NCBI RefSeq assembly: GCF_007830735.1
Contig: NZ_VLLN01000005.1
Span: 1-64,000 of the forward strand
Reading direction: 5' to 3'
DNA: 64,000 nt
DNA from: Geobacter argillaceus
GTDB taxonomy: Bacteria; Desulfobacterota; Desulfuromonadia; Geobacterales; DSM-12255
The first letter of the stretch is position 1. The number at the start of each line of letters is the position of its first letter. Below are positions 23,443-32,226 of the stretch, piece after piece. The translations under genes and the position numbers were made by a program. The notes beneath the pieces were generated by a model. That model worked only from the letters and a program-made list of their open reading frames with translations, had not been told where the DNA came from and made no database searches.

Positions 23443-25593
23443 ATGATCAGGCTTAACGACATACTGGACAAGGTTACGACGTACAATCCGACGGCGGATC
23501 TCGATCTGATCCGCAAGGCCTACGTCTACTGTGCCAAAGTCCACCAGGGGCAGACCCGTCTCTCGGGCGAGCCGTACCTGGTCCATCCCATGGAGGTCGC
23601 GGCAATCCTCGCTGATCTGAAGCTGGATGTGCCGACTGTGGTGACCGGACTTCTCCACGATACGGTTGAGGACACCCTGGCTACCCTGGAAGAGCTTGCT
23701 GCCATGTTCGGCGACGAGGTCTCCCGCCTGGTGGACGGGGTTACCAAGATCGGCAAGATCCACTTCAAGACCAAGGAAGAGAGCCAGGCAGAAAACTTCC
23801 GCAAGATGCTCCTGGCAATGGCCAACGACATCAGGGTGATCCTGGTCAAGCTGGCCGACCGTCTCCACAACATGCGGACCCTCCAGTATCAGCCCGAGTT
23901 GAAGCAGCGTTCCATTGCCCGGGAAACCCTCGACATCTACGCCCCCATCGCCAACCGTCTGGGGATCTCCTGGATCAAGAGCGAGCTGGAAGATCTCTCT
24001 TTCCGCTACATCGACCCGCAGGTCTACTATGACCTGGCCTCCAAGGTGGCCAAGAAGAAAAAGGAGCGGGAGGCGTACGTCGACGAGGTCAAGGCGATCA
24101 TCAACGCCAAGCTGGCCGAGCACGCCATCACGGGCGAGGTGTCGGGGCGGAGCAAGCATCTTTACTCCATCTACAAGAAGATGACGAACCGCAACGTAGA
24201 TATCGACCAGATCTACGACCTGGTTGCCATCCGCGTGCTGGTGGGGGATATCCGGGAGTGCTACGAGGTCCTGGGTATAGTCCACTCCACCTGGAAGCCG
24301 ATTCCCGGGCGTTTCAAGGACTATATCGCCATGCCCAAGGGGAACATGTACCAGTCCCTTCACACCACGGTCATCGGTCCTATCGGCGAGCGGATGGAGG
24401 TGCAGATCCGGACCGGCGAGATGCATAGGGTCGCCGAGGCCGGCATCGCGGCCCACTGGAAATACAAGGAGGGGAAGGGGTACGACGAGCGGGAGGTGAA
24501 ACGCTTTGCCTGGCTTCGCCAGCTCCTGGAGTGGCAGCAGGAACTGGCCGACTCCAGGGAGTTCATGGATAGCGTCAAGGTGGAGCTCTTCCCGGAAGAG
24601 GTCTATGTCTTCACTCCCAAGGGGGATGTGAAGAGTTATCCCAAGGGATCGAGCCCCATCGACTTCGCCTACAGCGTCCATACCGATGTGGGACACCGCT
24701 GCGTCGGTGCCAAGGTGAACGGCAAACTGGTTCCGTTGAAGTACGAATTGAAGAACGGCGATATCGTGGAGGTCGTCACCTCTCCCCACCATACGCCGAG
24801 CAAGGACTGGCTCAAGATTGTCAAGAGCTCCCGGGCCCGCAACAAGATCCGGGCCTGGATCAAGACCGAGGAGCGCAAGCGGAGCATAACCCTTGGCCGG
24901 GAGATCTGCGAAAAGGAGTTCCGGCGCTTTTCCCTCAATTTTTCCAAGCTGCAGAAGACCGGAGAGATCAAGCGGATTGCCGTGGAGTTCGGCTTTGTCG
25001 GCGAGGACGATCTTATGGCTGCCGTCGGTTACGGCAAGCTCTCCTGGACCCAGGTGGCCGGCAAGTTTCTGCCCGATGAGAAGCTGGAGGATGTCCGGGC
25101 GCGCAAGGAGTCGCGGGTCGCCAAGGTCCTGGACAGGATCAAGGGGAAATCCTCCAGCGCCATTCAGATCAGCGGGGTCGACGATGTCCTGGTGCGCTTT
25201 GGCAAGTGCTGCAACCCGGTCCCTGGCGACGAGATCGTCGGCTTCATTACCCGTGGCCGCGGGGTGACCGTTCATGCAGCGGACTGTCCCGTGGCTCAGG
25301 AGAGCGATCCGGCCCGGCGCATCGACGTTGCCTGGAACCGGGACCGCAAATCGGTCCTGCCGGTGAAGATCCGCGTTGCCTGCCACGATCAGAAGGGCAT
25401 CCTGGCCAACATCAGCCAAGCCATTGCCAACTGCGAGGCCAACATCACCAGTGCCTCCATCCAGAGCACGGTAGACAAGATGGGGGTCAATATCTTCGAG
25501 GTGGAGGTGACGGATCTGGAACATCTGCGGCGGGTGATGAACGCTATCACGAAGGTGAAGGGGGTCACCCAGGTGGAGCGGATGAAGAACTAG
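23443..25593 (+). CDS. rel: Bifunctional (p)ppGpp synthetase/hydrolase (RelA/SpoT homologue)
   Basis: 716 residues, the full-length RSH layout. The HD hydrolase domain shows YLVHPMEVAAI and GLLHDTVEDT with metal-binding His and His-Asp. The synthetase domain has YDLVAIRVLVGD and GRFKDYIAMPKGNMYQSLH (read as GRFKDYIAMP and NMYQSLH). TGS has VFTPKGDVKSYPKGSSPIDF, and a zinc-finger-like CCNPVPGDEI precedes the C-terminal ACT domain. Intact HD residues point to a true bifunctional enzyme. It controls the stringent response. No strong promoter was picked out in the 114 bases between the rpoZ terminator and its ATG. Confidence 0.95.
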   Translation: MIRLNDILDKVTTYNPTADLDLIRKAYVYCAKVHQGQTRLSGEPYLVHPMEVAAILADLKLDVPTVVTGLLHDTVEDTLATLEELAAMFGDEVSRLVDGVTKIGKIHFKTKEESQAENFRKMLLAMANDIRVILVKLADRLHNMRTLQYQPELKQRSIARETLDIYAPIANRLGISWIKSELEDLSFRYIDPQVYYDLASKVAKKKKEREAYVDEVKAIINAKLAEHAITGEVSGRSKHLYSIYKKMTNRNVDIDQIYDLVAIRVLVGDIRECYEVLGIVHSTWKPIPGRFKDYIAMPKGNMYQSLHTTVIGPIGERMEVQIRTGEMHRVAEAGIAAHWKYKEGKGYDEREVKRFAWLRQLLEWQQELADSREFMDSVKVELFPEEVYVFTPKGDVKSYPKGSSPIDFAYSVHTDVGHRCVGAKVNGKLVPLKYELKNGDIVEVVTSPHHTPSKDWLKIVKSSRARNKIRAWIKTEERKRSITLGREICEKEFRRFSLNFSKLQKTGEIKRIAVEFGFVGEDDLMAAVGYGKLSWTQVAGKFLPDEKLEDVRARKESRVAKVLDRIKGKSSSAIQISGVDDVLVRFGKCCNPVPGDEIVGFITRGRGVTVHAADCPVAQESDPARRIDVAWNRDRKSVLPVKIRVACHDQKGILANISQAIANCEANITSASIQSTVDKMGVNIFEVEVTDLEHLRRVMNAITKVKGVTQVERMKN

Positions 25594-25716
25594 CAGGTCG
25601 CTGAAAAACAGCCATCTCGCCGCCGTCCTCGAAAGCCGCCTTGTGCGGCGTAGCGTTGCTACGCCTCCGCGGGGCTTTCTGCGGGTGCGACGATCTGACT
25701 ATTTTTGAGCAACCTG
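25594..25716. repeat. 123-bp imperfect palindrome after rel
   Basis: It starts at the base after the rel stop. The ends CAGGTCGCTGAAAAA and TTTTTGAGCAACCTG match as inverted repeats at 13 of 15 positions. The centre is GTAGCGTTGCTAC and the arms pair in blocks throughout (for example GAAAGCC with GGCTTTC). It may fold into one long cruciform or RNA hairpin and could end rel transcription. Probably a dispersed miniature element. Confidence 0.8.
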
Positions 25717-25744
25717 AATTTTTCAATTTTATAGGAGAGAATCC

Positions 25745-26128
25745 ATGAGTAAAGAGATTATCACTACCGACAAGGCGCCACAGGCTATTGGGCCATATTC
25801 CCAGGGGGTACGGGCCGGCGGGTTCGTTTTTTTTTCCGGACAGATTCCCCTGTACCCGGCTACCGGCGAACTCTGTACCGGCGACATCCGCGAGCAGACC
25901 GAACTGGTCATGGCCAACATCGGAGCGGTGCTGGCCGCAGCCGGTCTCGATTATGCTGCAGTGGTGAAGAGCACCATCTATCTTGTGGACCTGGCCAATT
26001 TCGCGATCGTGAACGAGGTCTACGGACGGTTCTTCCCGGTAAATCCGCCGGCACGCTCAACGGTGGAGGTAAAGGGGTTGCCGAAAGGGGTGGGGGTGGA
26101 GATCGAGGTTGTTGCGCTGGCGAACTGA
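25745..26128 (+). CDS. ridA: RidA family enamine/imine deaminase
   Basis: 127 residues. The family signatures are TTDKAPQAIGPYSQGV near the start and NPPARSTVEVKGLPKGVGVE (read as ARSTVEVKGLP) near the end, with the active-site Arg in PARST. RidA hydrolyses reactive 2-aminoacrylate-type enamines formed by PLP enzymes such as threonine dehydratase, protecting other enzymes. It acts as a cytosolic trimer. It follows the palindromic element and may have its own promoter in the AT-rich stretch at 25700-25735; TAGGAGAG precedes its ATG. Confidence 0.95.
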   Translation: MSKEIITTDKAPQAIGPYSQGVRAGGFVFFSGQIPLYPATGELCTGDIREQTELVMANIGAVLAAAGLDYAAVVKSTIYLVDLANFAIVNEVYGRFFPVNPPARSTVEVKGLPKGVGVEIEVVALAN

Positions 26129-26168
26129 CAGTTCAACGTTCTATGTTCACGGTTCAACGTTGGAAGAC

Positions 26169-26201
26169 AAAAAGCCGCTAGCGCTGGGCGCGCTGCGGCT
26201 T
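26169..26201 (-). terminator. Terminator of rpmB
   Basis: The stem AAGCCGCTAGCGC (26172-26184) pairs with GCGCTGCGGCTT (26190-26201) with one bulge. On the minus strand it is followed by a T run (A tract 26169-26173 on plus). It lies between the convergent ridA and rpmB genes. The flanks carry repeated GTTCAACGTT words of the low-complexity intergenic kind. Confidence 0.8.
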
Positions 26202-26250
26202 CTGGCAGGGTTATAACCTTGAACCTTGAACTCGGAACGTCGAACCGGTG

Positions 26251-26442
26251 TTAGAGCGCTTTGACCACGTGACCGGAACGGATGCAGCGGGTGCAGACCT
26301 TGATGCTCCGGACAGTGCCGTTGCGCAGGGCTTTAACCTTCTGCAGGTTCGGCTCCCAGGTGCGGCGGGTCTTATTGTGAGCGTGGCTGACATTGTTCCC
26401 GAAACTCGGGCCTTTGCCGCAGATTTCGCATACTTTGGACAT
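26251..26442 (-). CDS. rpmB: 50S ribosomal protein L28
   Basis: 63 residues: [20 protein letters not shown], then [13 protein letters not shown] and [12 protein letters not shown]. The two CxxC pairs (CEIC, CTRC) mark the zinc-binding C+ form of L28. It is a large-subunit protein near the E site. The ATG at 26442 has GAGGAGG upstream; an in-frame codon at 26472 would add ten residues without support. It is monocistronic, with its own promoter and terminator. Confidence 0.97.
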   Translation of the reverse strand: MSKVCEICGKGPSFGNNVSHAHNKTRRTWEPNLQKVKALRNGTVRSIKVCTRCIRSGHVVKAL

Positions 26443-26475
26443 TGCTGAATTCCTCCTCGTTGACTGAAGCATTAC

Positions 26476-26504
26476 TTTTTATCAAAAAGACGGTTAAGCT
26501 GCAA
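26476..26504 (-). promoter_or_regulatory. Candidate sigma-70 promoter of rpmB
   Basis: On the minus strand, TTGCAG (26504-26499) and TAAAAA (26481-26476) are separated by 17 bases, 34 bases upstream of the rpmB start. Fair match to consensus; no experimental support. Confidence 0.4.
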
Positions 26505-26557
26505 GAAAAAATTTCAATGGCCGGTTCTTGTCAGTCGGCCTAAGGGTTTACGTACCG

Positions 26558-27163
26558 ATGGTTTTGTTAAAAGGGTTTTGCTCGCTGCTGACAATCATTG
26601 CACTGGTTCTGGCGGTGCTGTTCGTGGACTTCGTCTACAAGACCTTCTCCTTCCGCGCCAGGGATGTGCGCACCGATGCCATTGTTGTGCTCGCCGGTGG
26701 ACGGGGAAGGATTGAAGAAGGGGTGAGGCTCTACCGGGAGCAGCCCGGAAGCGCCCTTTTTCTGATCGGTGTCGATCCGACGGTCCGTAAGGGTGACCTG
26801 TTCAGGGAGCGCCGCGGTGAGCGGGGGGGAGAGGATGTCTATCTGGAAAAGGTCTCCCGCAACACTCTGGAGAACGCCCTGTATGCACGGCAGATACTGG
26901 AGCGGCACCAGGTTCGGTCGCTTCGACTCATCACCTCCCGCTACCACATGAAGCGTTCCCTCCTGATCTTTCGTTCCATTCTGCCGAAGGATGTTGCCAT
27001 CTATCCCCATCCGGTGACTGCCACCAATGTCAACAAGGACGAGTGGTGGAGTCACGGAGGGAGTTTACGACTCCTCTTCAGTGAATTCTACAAGTACTGT
27101 CTGTTCAGGTTCTTTTTCCTGTTTTCCCCGAACGAGCTCAGAACCGTGACACGTTACCCGTGA
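26558..27163 (+). CDS. YdcF/ElyC-like DUF218 membrane-anchored protein
   Basis: 201 residues. One N-terminal membrane helix (residues 7-28) is followed by a periplasmic DUF218 domain: DAIVVLAGGRGRIEEGVRLY, SRNTLENALYARQIL, then LRLITSRYHMKRSL. The family includes ElyC and SanA, tied to envelope and cell-wall polymer biogenesis, but the substrate is unknown. The ATG at 26558 was chosen. The last residues (RTVTRYP) and the following bases contain the GTGAC / GTAAC type repeat seen around galE and yicC. It converges on metG. Confidence 0.82.
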   Translation: MVLLKGFCSLLTIIALVLAVLFVDFVYKTFSFRARDVRTDAIVVLAGGRGRIEEGVRLYREQPGSALFLIGVDPTVRKGDLFRERRGERGGEDVYLEKVSRNTLENALYARQILERHQVRSLRLITSRYHMKRSLLIFRSILPKDVAIYPHPVTATNVNKDEWWSHGGSLRLLFSEFYKYCLFRFFFLFSPNELRTVTRYP

Positions 27164-27185
27164 CTCGTTAACAGGCTTTTTCCCG

Positions 27186-28718
27186 TCACGAGTTACCGGT
27201 CTCGGCATCTATCCTCGGGAAAAGGGGAGCAGCCTTGGTGATGACCGTTCCCGGCGGGAGAGATCCCCAGGCAAGCCCCGCCGAGGTGACCGGTTCCGTC
27301 CACCCCAGGTAGCCGAGGGCCTTTGCCGCGGTGCCCGGCATGAAGGCGTTCAGGAGGAAGTAGACCAGGCGCTGGGATTCGATGAGGGAGTACATCACCG
27401 TAGCGAGTCGCTCTTTCCGGGCCGGGTCCTTGGCCAGGGTCCAGGGGGCTGTTTCGTCGATGTACTTGTTGCCGGCCGACACCACCTCCCAGATGGTCTG
27501 CAGCGCCTTGCTGAACGCCTGCTCATCCATGTTGACAGCCACCTGGGTAACCATCGCCTCGCTCTTCTGCCGATAGGCCTGGTCCACACCGCTCGGTTCG
27601 CCATAAGGAGGCAGGATGCCGTCGAAGTACTTGTTCACCATGGCCGTGGAGCGGTTGAGCAGGTTTCCCAGGTCATTGGCCAGGTCCGAGTTGATCCGGT
27701 TGACCAGGGCCGCGTGGGAGAAATCGCCGTCCAGGCCGAACGGCACCTCCCTGAGGAGGAAGTAGCGGACCGCGTCGACGCCGTAGCGGTCGATGAGCAT
27801 GTTCGGCTCCACCACGTTCTGCAGGCTCTTGCTCATTTTCTGCCCTTCCACGGTCCACCAGCCGTGGGCAAAGACCTTCTTCGGCACCGGCAGGCCGGCG
27901 GCCATGAGAAAGGTCGGCCAATAGACCGCATGGAAGCGGAGGATGTCCTTGCCGATCAGGTGGACGTCGACCGGCCAGTAGTCGGCGAAGTTCCCCCCTT
28001 CATCGGGATAGCCCAGGGCGGTGATGTAGTTGGTCAGGGCGTCGAACCAGACGTAGATGACGTGCCGGTCGTTACCCGGCACCGGAATCCCCCAGTTGAA
28101 AGAGGTGCGGGAGACCGAGAGGTCGCGGAGCCCTTCCTTCACGAAGGCGACGATCTCGTTGCGACGGCTTTTGGGCTGGATGAAGTCCGGATTGGCCTCA
28201 ATGTGGGCCAGGAGCTGCTCCTGATATTTGCTCATCCGGAAGAAGTACGACTCCTCCTTCAGCTTTTCCACCGGACGGTTGCAATCGGGGCATTTGCCGT
28301 CCATCAGCTGGGTTTCGGTCCAGAAGGTCTCGCACGGTGTGCAGTACCAGTCCTCGTATTCGTCCAGGTAGATATCCCCGGCATTCATGACCTTTTCGAA
28401 AAAGTGGGTGACCCCCTTCTTGTGCCGTTCCTGGGTGGTCCGGATGAAATCGGTGTAGTCGATGTTCAGTTTTTCCCACAGGGCCTGGAACCGCTTGACC
28501 ACCCGGTCGGCCAGTTCCAGAGGGGTCTCGCCGGCAGCGTTGGCCGCTTTTTCCACCTTCTGGCCATGTTCGTCGGTGCCGGTCAGGAAAAAGACCTCAA
28601 AGCCGCACATCCGCTTGTAGCGGGCCAGCACGTCCGCAGCCAGGGTGGTGTAGGCATGGCCGATATGGGGCACATCGTTGACGTAATAGATGGGGGTGGT
28701 GATGTAGTAGCGGCTCAT
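27186..28718 (-). CDS. metG: Methionyl-tRNA synthetase
   Basis: 510 residues. The class I signature is PHIGHAY (HIGH variant) near residue 17, and KMSKS occurs in EGQKMSKSLQN. A zinc knuckle, CTPC and CPDC, lies around residues 127-147. The catalytic core and anticodon-binding helical domain are present, but the C-terminal dimerisation (Trbp111-like) domain is absent, giving the short form. It charges initiator and elongator tRNA-Met. Its start overlaps the ricT stop by four bases. Last gene of the tmk-holB-ricT-metG operon. Confidence 0.97.
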   Translation of the reverse strand: MSRYYITTPIYYVNDVPHIGHAYTTLAADVLARYKRMCGFEVFFLTGTDEHGQKVEKAANAAGETPLELADRVVKRFQALWEKLNIDYTDFIRTTQERHKKGVTHFFEKVMNAGDIYLDEYEDWYCTPCETFWTETQLMDGKCPDCNRPVEKLKEESYFFRMSKYQEQLLAHIEANPDFIQPKSRRNEIVAFVKEGLRDLSVSRTSFNWGIPVPGNDRHVIYVWFDALTNYITALGYPDEGGNFADYWPVDVHLIGKDILRFHAVYWPTFLMAAGLPVPKKVFAHGWWTVEGQKMSKSLQNVVEPNMLIDRYGVDAVRYFLLREVPFGLDGDFSHAALVNRINSDLANDLGNLLNRSTAMVNKYFDGILPPYGEPSGVDQAYRQKSEAMVTQVAVNMDEQAFSKALQTIWEVVSAGNKYIDETAPWTLAKDPARKERLATVMYSLIESQRLVYFLLNAFMPGTAAKALGYLGWTEPVTSAGLAWGSLPPGTVITKAAPLFPRIDAETGNS

Positions 28719-29686
28719 GGTTTCTCCTTTTTCTCCCGCTGGTCACGGTTGCGACGTCCCCGGTTTTGAGGGCGTCCGGAGCCCTGCTTTTCTCCTTTTC
28801 CCCTCTCTTCGCGCTGGCCGCGGTTCTGTCCGCCCTGTTCGGCGGGTTGCGTGCGGGGTGGGGGCTGTGGTGCGGCGGTTTCGGTAATCTGTTCCCCGGA
28901 CATGTCGTCCAGCCGGCAGTGTACCTCCCGGTTGTCAACGGTCCTCAGGGTGAAGGAGCGGTTGAGGATATCCAGCTTGGTGACTTCGCCGGAAACGTTG
29001 CCGCACTGAAAATGCTTGCCGCACTTGGGCATCCCCTTGCGCAGGTTGCAGTAGGTATCGAACTCGTATCCCAGGCAGCAGAGGAGCCGGCCGCACTGGC
29101 CGGAGATCTTGGTCGGATTGAGGGCCAGGTTCTGTTCCTTGGCCATCTTCACCGAAACGGGAGCGAACTCCCTGAGGAAGGAGCAGCAGCAGAGTTCCCG
29201 GCCACAGATGCCGATCCCGCCCACCAGCTTCGCTTCGTCCCGCACGCCGATCTGGCGCATCTCGATCCGGGTGTGGAACTGGTGGGCCAGGTCTTTTACC
29301 AGTTCCCGGAAATCGACCCGCCCTTCGGCCGTGAAGTAGAAGATGGCCTTGCTGCCGTCGTACAGGTACTCCACCTTGACCAGCTTCATGTCCATGGCCC
29401 GGTCCTGGATCTTGGCTATGCAGAAGTCGGCGGCCTCCTTTTCGCGGGTTGCGTTGCGGGCAGCGGCGGCAAGGTCGTCCGGTGTGACCAGTCTGAGAAT
29501 CTGCTTGAGGCCTTCCGGTACCACTTCCGGCGGATACTCACGGGGAGGGGACACCACGGCGGCGATGCTCTTGCCCCGTTCGGTTTCGACGATAACCCGG
29601 TCGCCGGGGGCCAGCTCAAGGGAGCCGGCATCAAAATCATACAGCTTGTCGGCTGTATGGAATTGTACTTTCACGATTCTTGACAA
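28715..29686 (-). CDS. ricT: PSP1-domain protein RicT-like
   Basis: 323 residues. The N-terminal half carries the PSP1 region with a cysteine cluster: GGIGICGRELCCCSFL and QCGRLLCCLGYE, plus CNLRKGMPKCGKHFQC nearby. RicT (YaaT) of Bacillus forms an Fe-S containing complex affecting RNA processing and development; the role in this lineage is not established. After residue 265 it ends in a low-complexity Gln/Arg/Lys-rich tail (EQGGQNRGQREERGKGEKQ), likely disordered and perhaps nucleic-acid-binding. It lies between holB and metG, a common neighbourhood. Confidence 0.9.
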   Translation of the reverse strand: MSRIVKVQFHTADKLYDFDAGSLELAPGDRVIVETERGKSIAAVVSPPREYPPEVVPEGLKQILRLVTPDDLAAAARNATREKEAADFCIAKIQDRAMDMKLVKVEYLYDGSKAIFYFTAEGRVDFRELVKDLAHQFHTRIEMRQIGVRDEAKLVGGIGICGRELCCCSFLREFAPVSVKMAKEQNLALNPTKISGQCGRLLCCLGYEFDTYCNLRKGMPKCGKHFQCGNVSGEVTKLDILNRSFTLRTVDNREVHCRLDDMSGEQITETAAPQPPPRTQPAEQGGQNRGQREERGKGEKQGSGRPQNRGRRNRDQREKKEKP

Positions 29687-29709
29687 AATTTCCTCCGGAA
29701 CGACTGGTG

Positions 29710-30675
29710 TTAAGCTGCCAGGTTGATGAGCAGCCGGTCGATGGCCAGGCGCGTATTGACGTTTCGCTGTAGCGCCTGGCGGGTTTCCATAATCCGCTCC
29801 AGCCGGGTGGTAATCTCGGTGGTTGTCGAACGACCGGCAATGTCGGTCAGGAGCGGGATAAGGTCCTGGTTTGTTACCTCAAAGCTGCCGGCCAGCATCA
29901 GCAGCACGTCGCGGTAAAAGCTGGCCAGAAGGTCGAGCAGGCCGGGCAGACGCTCCTTGTCGGCTGAGAGTTGCTCGGCCGTGGTGAACAGGGTTGCCAT
30001 GTTCCTCAGGGAGAGGGTCGTGACGCTCCGGCACAGCGGTTCCCGGCCGGCCAGCATATCCCCGTCGCTGAGCAGAAGGGCCTGGGTGAGGCTGCCGTTG
30101 GCCAGGGTTGCGGCTACTGCCGCAGTTTCGCGCGCAATCCCCTGACGACAGAGAGCTTCTTCAATGGTCTGGGTTGCCAGTCCCCGGAAGTTGACCTGTT
30201 GGCAGCGGGAGACAATGGTGGGCAGGACTGCGGCCGGGTTGTTGCTCACCAGGATCATGATGGCGTTGCCCGGCGGCTCTTCCAGGGTCTTCAGGAGCGC
30301 GTTGGCCGCTGCCGGGTGGAAGCGGTCGGCGCCATCGATGATACACGCCTTGCGGGGCGCCTCGTAGGGGCGGAGCGACATCTCCCGCTGCAGGGTGCGC
30401 ACCTGCTCGATCTTGATGTAGGTGCCGTCCGGCTCAATACAGTGGAGGTCCGGATGGGAGCCGGCAGCCAGTTTCCGGCAGGCCGGACAGGCTGCGCAGG
30501 CGTCCGTTGCCTTGCTGCCGCAAAAGAGGGTGCTGACTAATGCCCTGGCAACGGTCCGCTTGCCGCAGCCGTCGGGGCCGCAGAAAAGATAGGCGTGGGC
30601 CACCTTGCCCGAGGCGATGACCCGTTGCAGCAGGGTGACCGTAGCGGTATGACCGACGATGTCGCTGAAGGTCAC
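29710..30675 (-). CDS. holB: DNA polymerase III delta' subunit
   Basis: 321 residues of a clamp-loader AAA+ protein. FSDIVGHTATV opens it, a P-loop-like GPDGCGKRTVAR and the zinc module CAACPAC follow. KACIIDGADRFHPAAANAL and TLEEPP replace the active motifs, and IVSRCQ is the SRC motif. Delta' is the stator of the clamp loader. The GTG at 30675 overlaps the tmk stop as GTGA, so it is preferred over an upstream TTG at 30696. Pairing with tmk and ricT is conserved in many bacteria. Confidence 0.94.
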   Translation of the reverse strand: MTFSDIVGHTATVTLLQRVIASGKVAHAYLFCGPDGCGKRTVARALVSTLFCGSKATDACAACPACRKLAAGSHPDLHCIEPDGTYIKIEQVRTLQREMSLRPYEAPRKACIIDGADRFHPAAANALLKTLEEPPGNAIMILVSNNPAAVLPTIVSRCQQVNFRGLATQTIEEALCRQGIARETAAVAATLANGSLTQALLLSDGDMLAGREPLCRSVTTLSLRNMATLFTTAEQLSADKERLPGLLDLLASFYRDVLLMLAGSFEVTNQDLIPLLTDIAGRSTTTEITTRLERIMETRQALQRNVNTRLAIDRLLINLAA

Positions 30676-31334
30676 GGCCTGCCCCCGGTAAGGCAAGCCG
30701 AGACCAGGGAAAAGAGATCTACGGCGGTATCCTCTCTGCCGCGACTGGCGTCGACCGTGACGAAACGCCCCGTCTCCTGGCGGGCCAGGGTCAGGTACCC
30801 CTCGCGCACCCGCTCGTGGAACTGGCGCGCCTCCCGTTCGAAACGGTCCTCTTTTGGCTCGCCCGCTACGCCGCTACGGCTGTCGTTTCTCGCAATGGCC
30901 CGGCTGAGGCCGATTTCCACCGGGCAATCCAGTAGGATGGTAAGATCCGGGGTTGCCCCGGCAGAGGCAAGCCGGTTCAGCTGGCCGATGATTGTCCGGT
31001 CAAGGCCGCGGCCGTACCCTTGATAGGCGAGGGTGGCGTCGGTGAAACGGTCGCAGAGCACGGTCCGACCGGCGGCCAGGGCCGGGGCGATGACCTCCTG
31101 CACATGCTGGGCGCGAGCCGCCGCATAGAGGAGGAGTTCGGCGAGCGGGACCATGGCCGTGTTGCCGGCATCCAGGAGAATGGCCCGTACCTGGTCGGCA
31201 ATGGGGCACCCCCCGGGTTCGCGGGTGAGGAGCACTTCGTGTCCCGCATCCTCCAGGCGCTCGGCCAGGAGTCTGATCTGGGTGGTCTTGCCGCACCCTT
31301 CGATCCCCTCAAAGGTTATGAACAGGCCTGTCAT
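30672..31334 (-). CDS. tmk: Thymidylate kinase
   Basis: 220 residues. The P-loop FEGIEGCGKTTQ lies at residues 8-19, the TMP-binding TREPGG and CDRFTDATLAYQGYGR follow, and the lid region is Arg-rich (around FEREARQFHERVREGY). It phosphorylates dTMP to dTDP. First gene of the minus-strand operon, divergent from rnc across 123 bases. The stop overlaps the holB start by four bases. Confidence 0.96.
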   Translation of the reverse strand: MTGLFITFEGIEGCGKTTQIRLLAERLEDAGHEVLLTREPGGCPIADQVRAILLDAGNTAMVPLAELLLYAAARAQHVQEVIAPALAAGRTVLCDRFTDATLAYQGYGRGLDRTIIGQLNRLASAGATPDLTILLDCPVEIGLSRAIARNDSRSGVAGEPKEDRFEREARQFHERVREGYLTLARQETGRFVTVDASRGREDTAVDLFSLVSACLTGGRP

Positions 31335-31420
31335 GGTGCTCCTTGCCCTGAAAAACTGAAAGTATAGAGGAAGGGGGTGGGATTAATCAAGCTGAAAATC
31401 CCCTCAACAGGCCATATCTA

Positions 31421-31449
31421 TTGATAAAATGGGCTACTTTGCGTATAGT
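31421..31449 (+). promoter_or_regulatory. Sigma-70 promoter of rnc
   Basis: TTGATA (31421-31426) and TATAGT (31444-31449) with a 17-base spacer. The expected transcription start near 31456 lies only about two bases before the rnc ATG at 31458, and no Shine-Dalgarno is visible, which suggests a leaderless or near-leaderless mRNA. Confidence 0.55.
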
Positions 31450-31457
31450 GCCCGGTC

Positions 31458-32171
31458 ATGGATGATACCGTTTCCCGGCAACTGGTCGAACTACAGTCGG
31501 TCATCGGCCATCGCTTCGCCCGTCCCGCCCTGCTGGTCGAGGCCATGACCCACCGTTCCTTTGTGAACGAGAACCCGACTGGGCACGAGACGGATAACCA
31601 GCGCCTTGAATTTTTTGGCGACGCGATCCTCGATTTCAGCGTGAGTGGACTCCTTTTCCGGCGCTTTCCCGAGAGCCGGGAAGGTGAGTTGACCCGCCTC
31701 AGGGCACGGCTGGTGGATGAGGAAAATCTGGCCCGGCTGGCTGCGCATATCGGCCTCGGTGCTTGTCTGCGCCTGGGGCGCGGTGAGGAGCGGGACAATG
31801 GCCGCAGCAAGCCGTCGCTCCTGGCCGACGCCTATGAAGCACTCCTGGCAGCCGTGTATCTGGATGGTGGCATGCCGGCCGTCGAGGTGCTGGTCAGTGC
31901 CCAGTTCGCGCCGCTCCTGGACGAGGCCGCGCTGAACGGGCTGCGGGACGATTACAAGACCATGCTCCAGGAGCTTGCCCAGAACCTCTTCGGTGCGCCG
32001 CCGACATACCGGGTGACCGGGGAGAGCGGGCCTCCCCATCAGCGGACGTATGCCGTGGAGGCCGTTATCGGCGGCGAGACGATCGGCATCGGCGAGGGCC
32101 GGAGCAAGAAGGGGGCGGAGCAGGCCGCGGCGAGGGATGCCCTGGAGAAGCTTAACGAGCGCGAAGAGTGA
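31458..32171 (+). CDS. rnc: Ribonuclease III
   Basis: 237 residues. The catalytic signature QRLEFFGDAILDF lies around residues 46-58, and LLADAYEALLAAVYLD carries the second acidic pair. A C-terminal double-stranded-RNA-binding domain (about 165-234) ends with GEGRSKKGAEQAAARDAL. It cuts double-stranded rRNA and mRNA precursors. A candidate promoter lies immediately upstream, with little room for a leader. It is followed by a radical SAM gene and era, so rRNA processing and ribosome assembly genes are grouped. Confidence 0.96.
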   Translation: MDDTVSRQLVELQSVIGHRFARPALLVEAMTHRSFVNENPTGHETDNQRLEFFGDAILDFSVSGLLFRRFPESREGELTRLRARLVDEENLARLAAHIGLGACLRLGRGEERDNGRSKPSLLADAYEALLAAVYLDGGMPAVEVLVSAQFAPLLDEAALNGLRDDYKTMLQELAQNLFGAPPTYRVTGESGPPHQRTYAVEAVIGGETIGIGEGRSKKGAEQAAARDALEKLNEREE

Positions 32172-32226
32172 AAAGATCAGTTCAAGACTTTTTCCACGCG
32201 TTCATACTTCGCCAGGTTGTTGTTTC

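Noticed and set aside
23404-25524. A 706-codon open frame on the minus strand across rel
   Set aside because: It mirrors the rel gene in the codon phase that stays open in GC-rich DNA; its translation has no family features and rel is a clear, complete gene.
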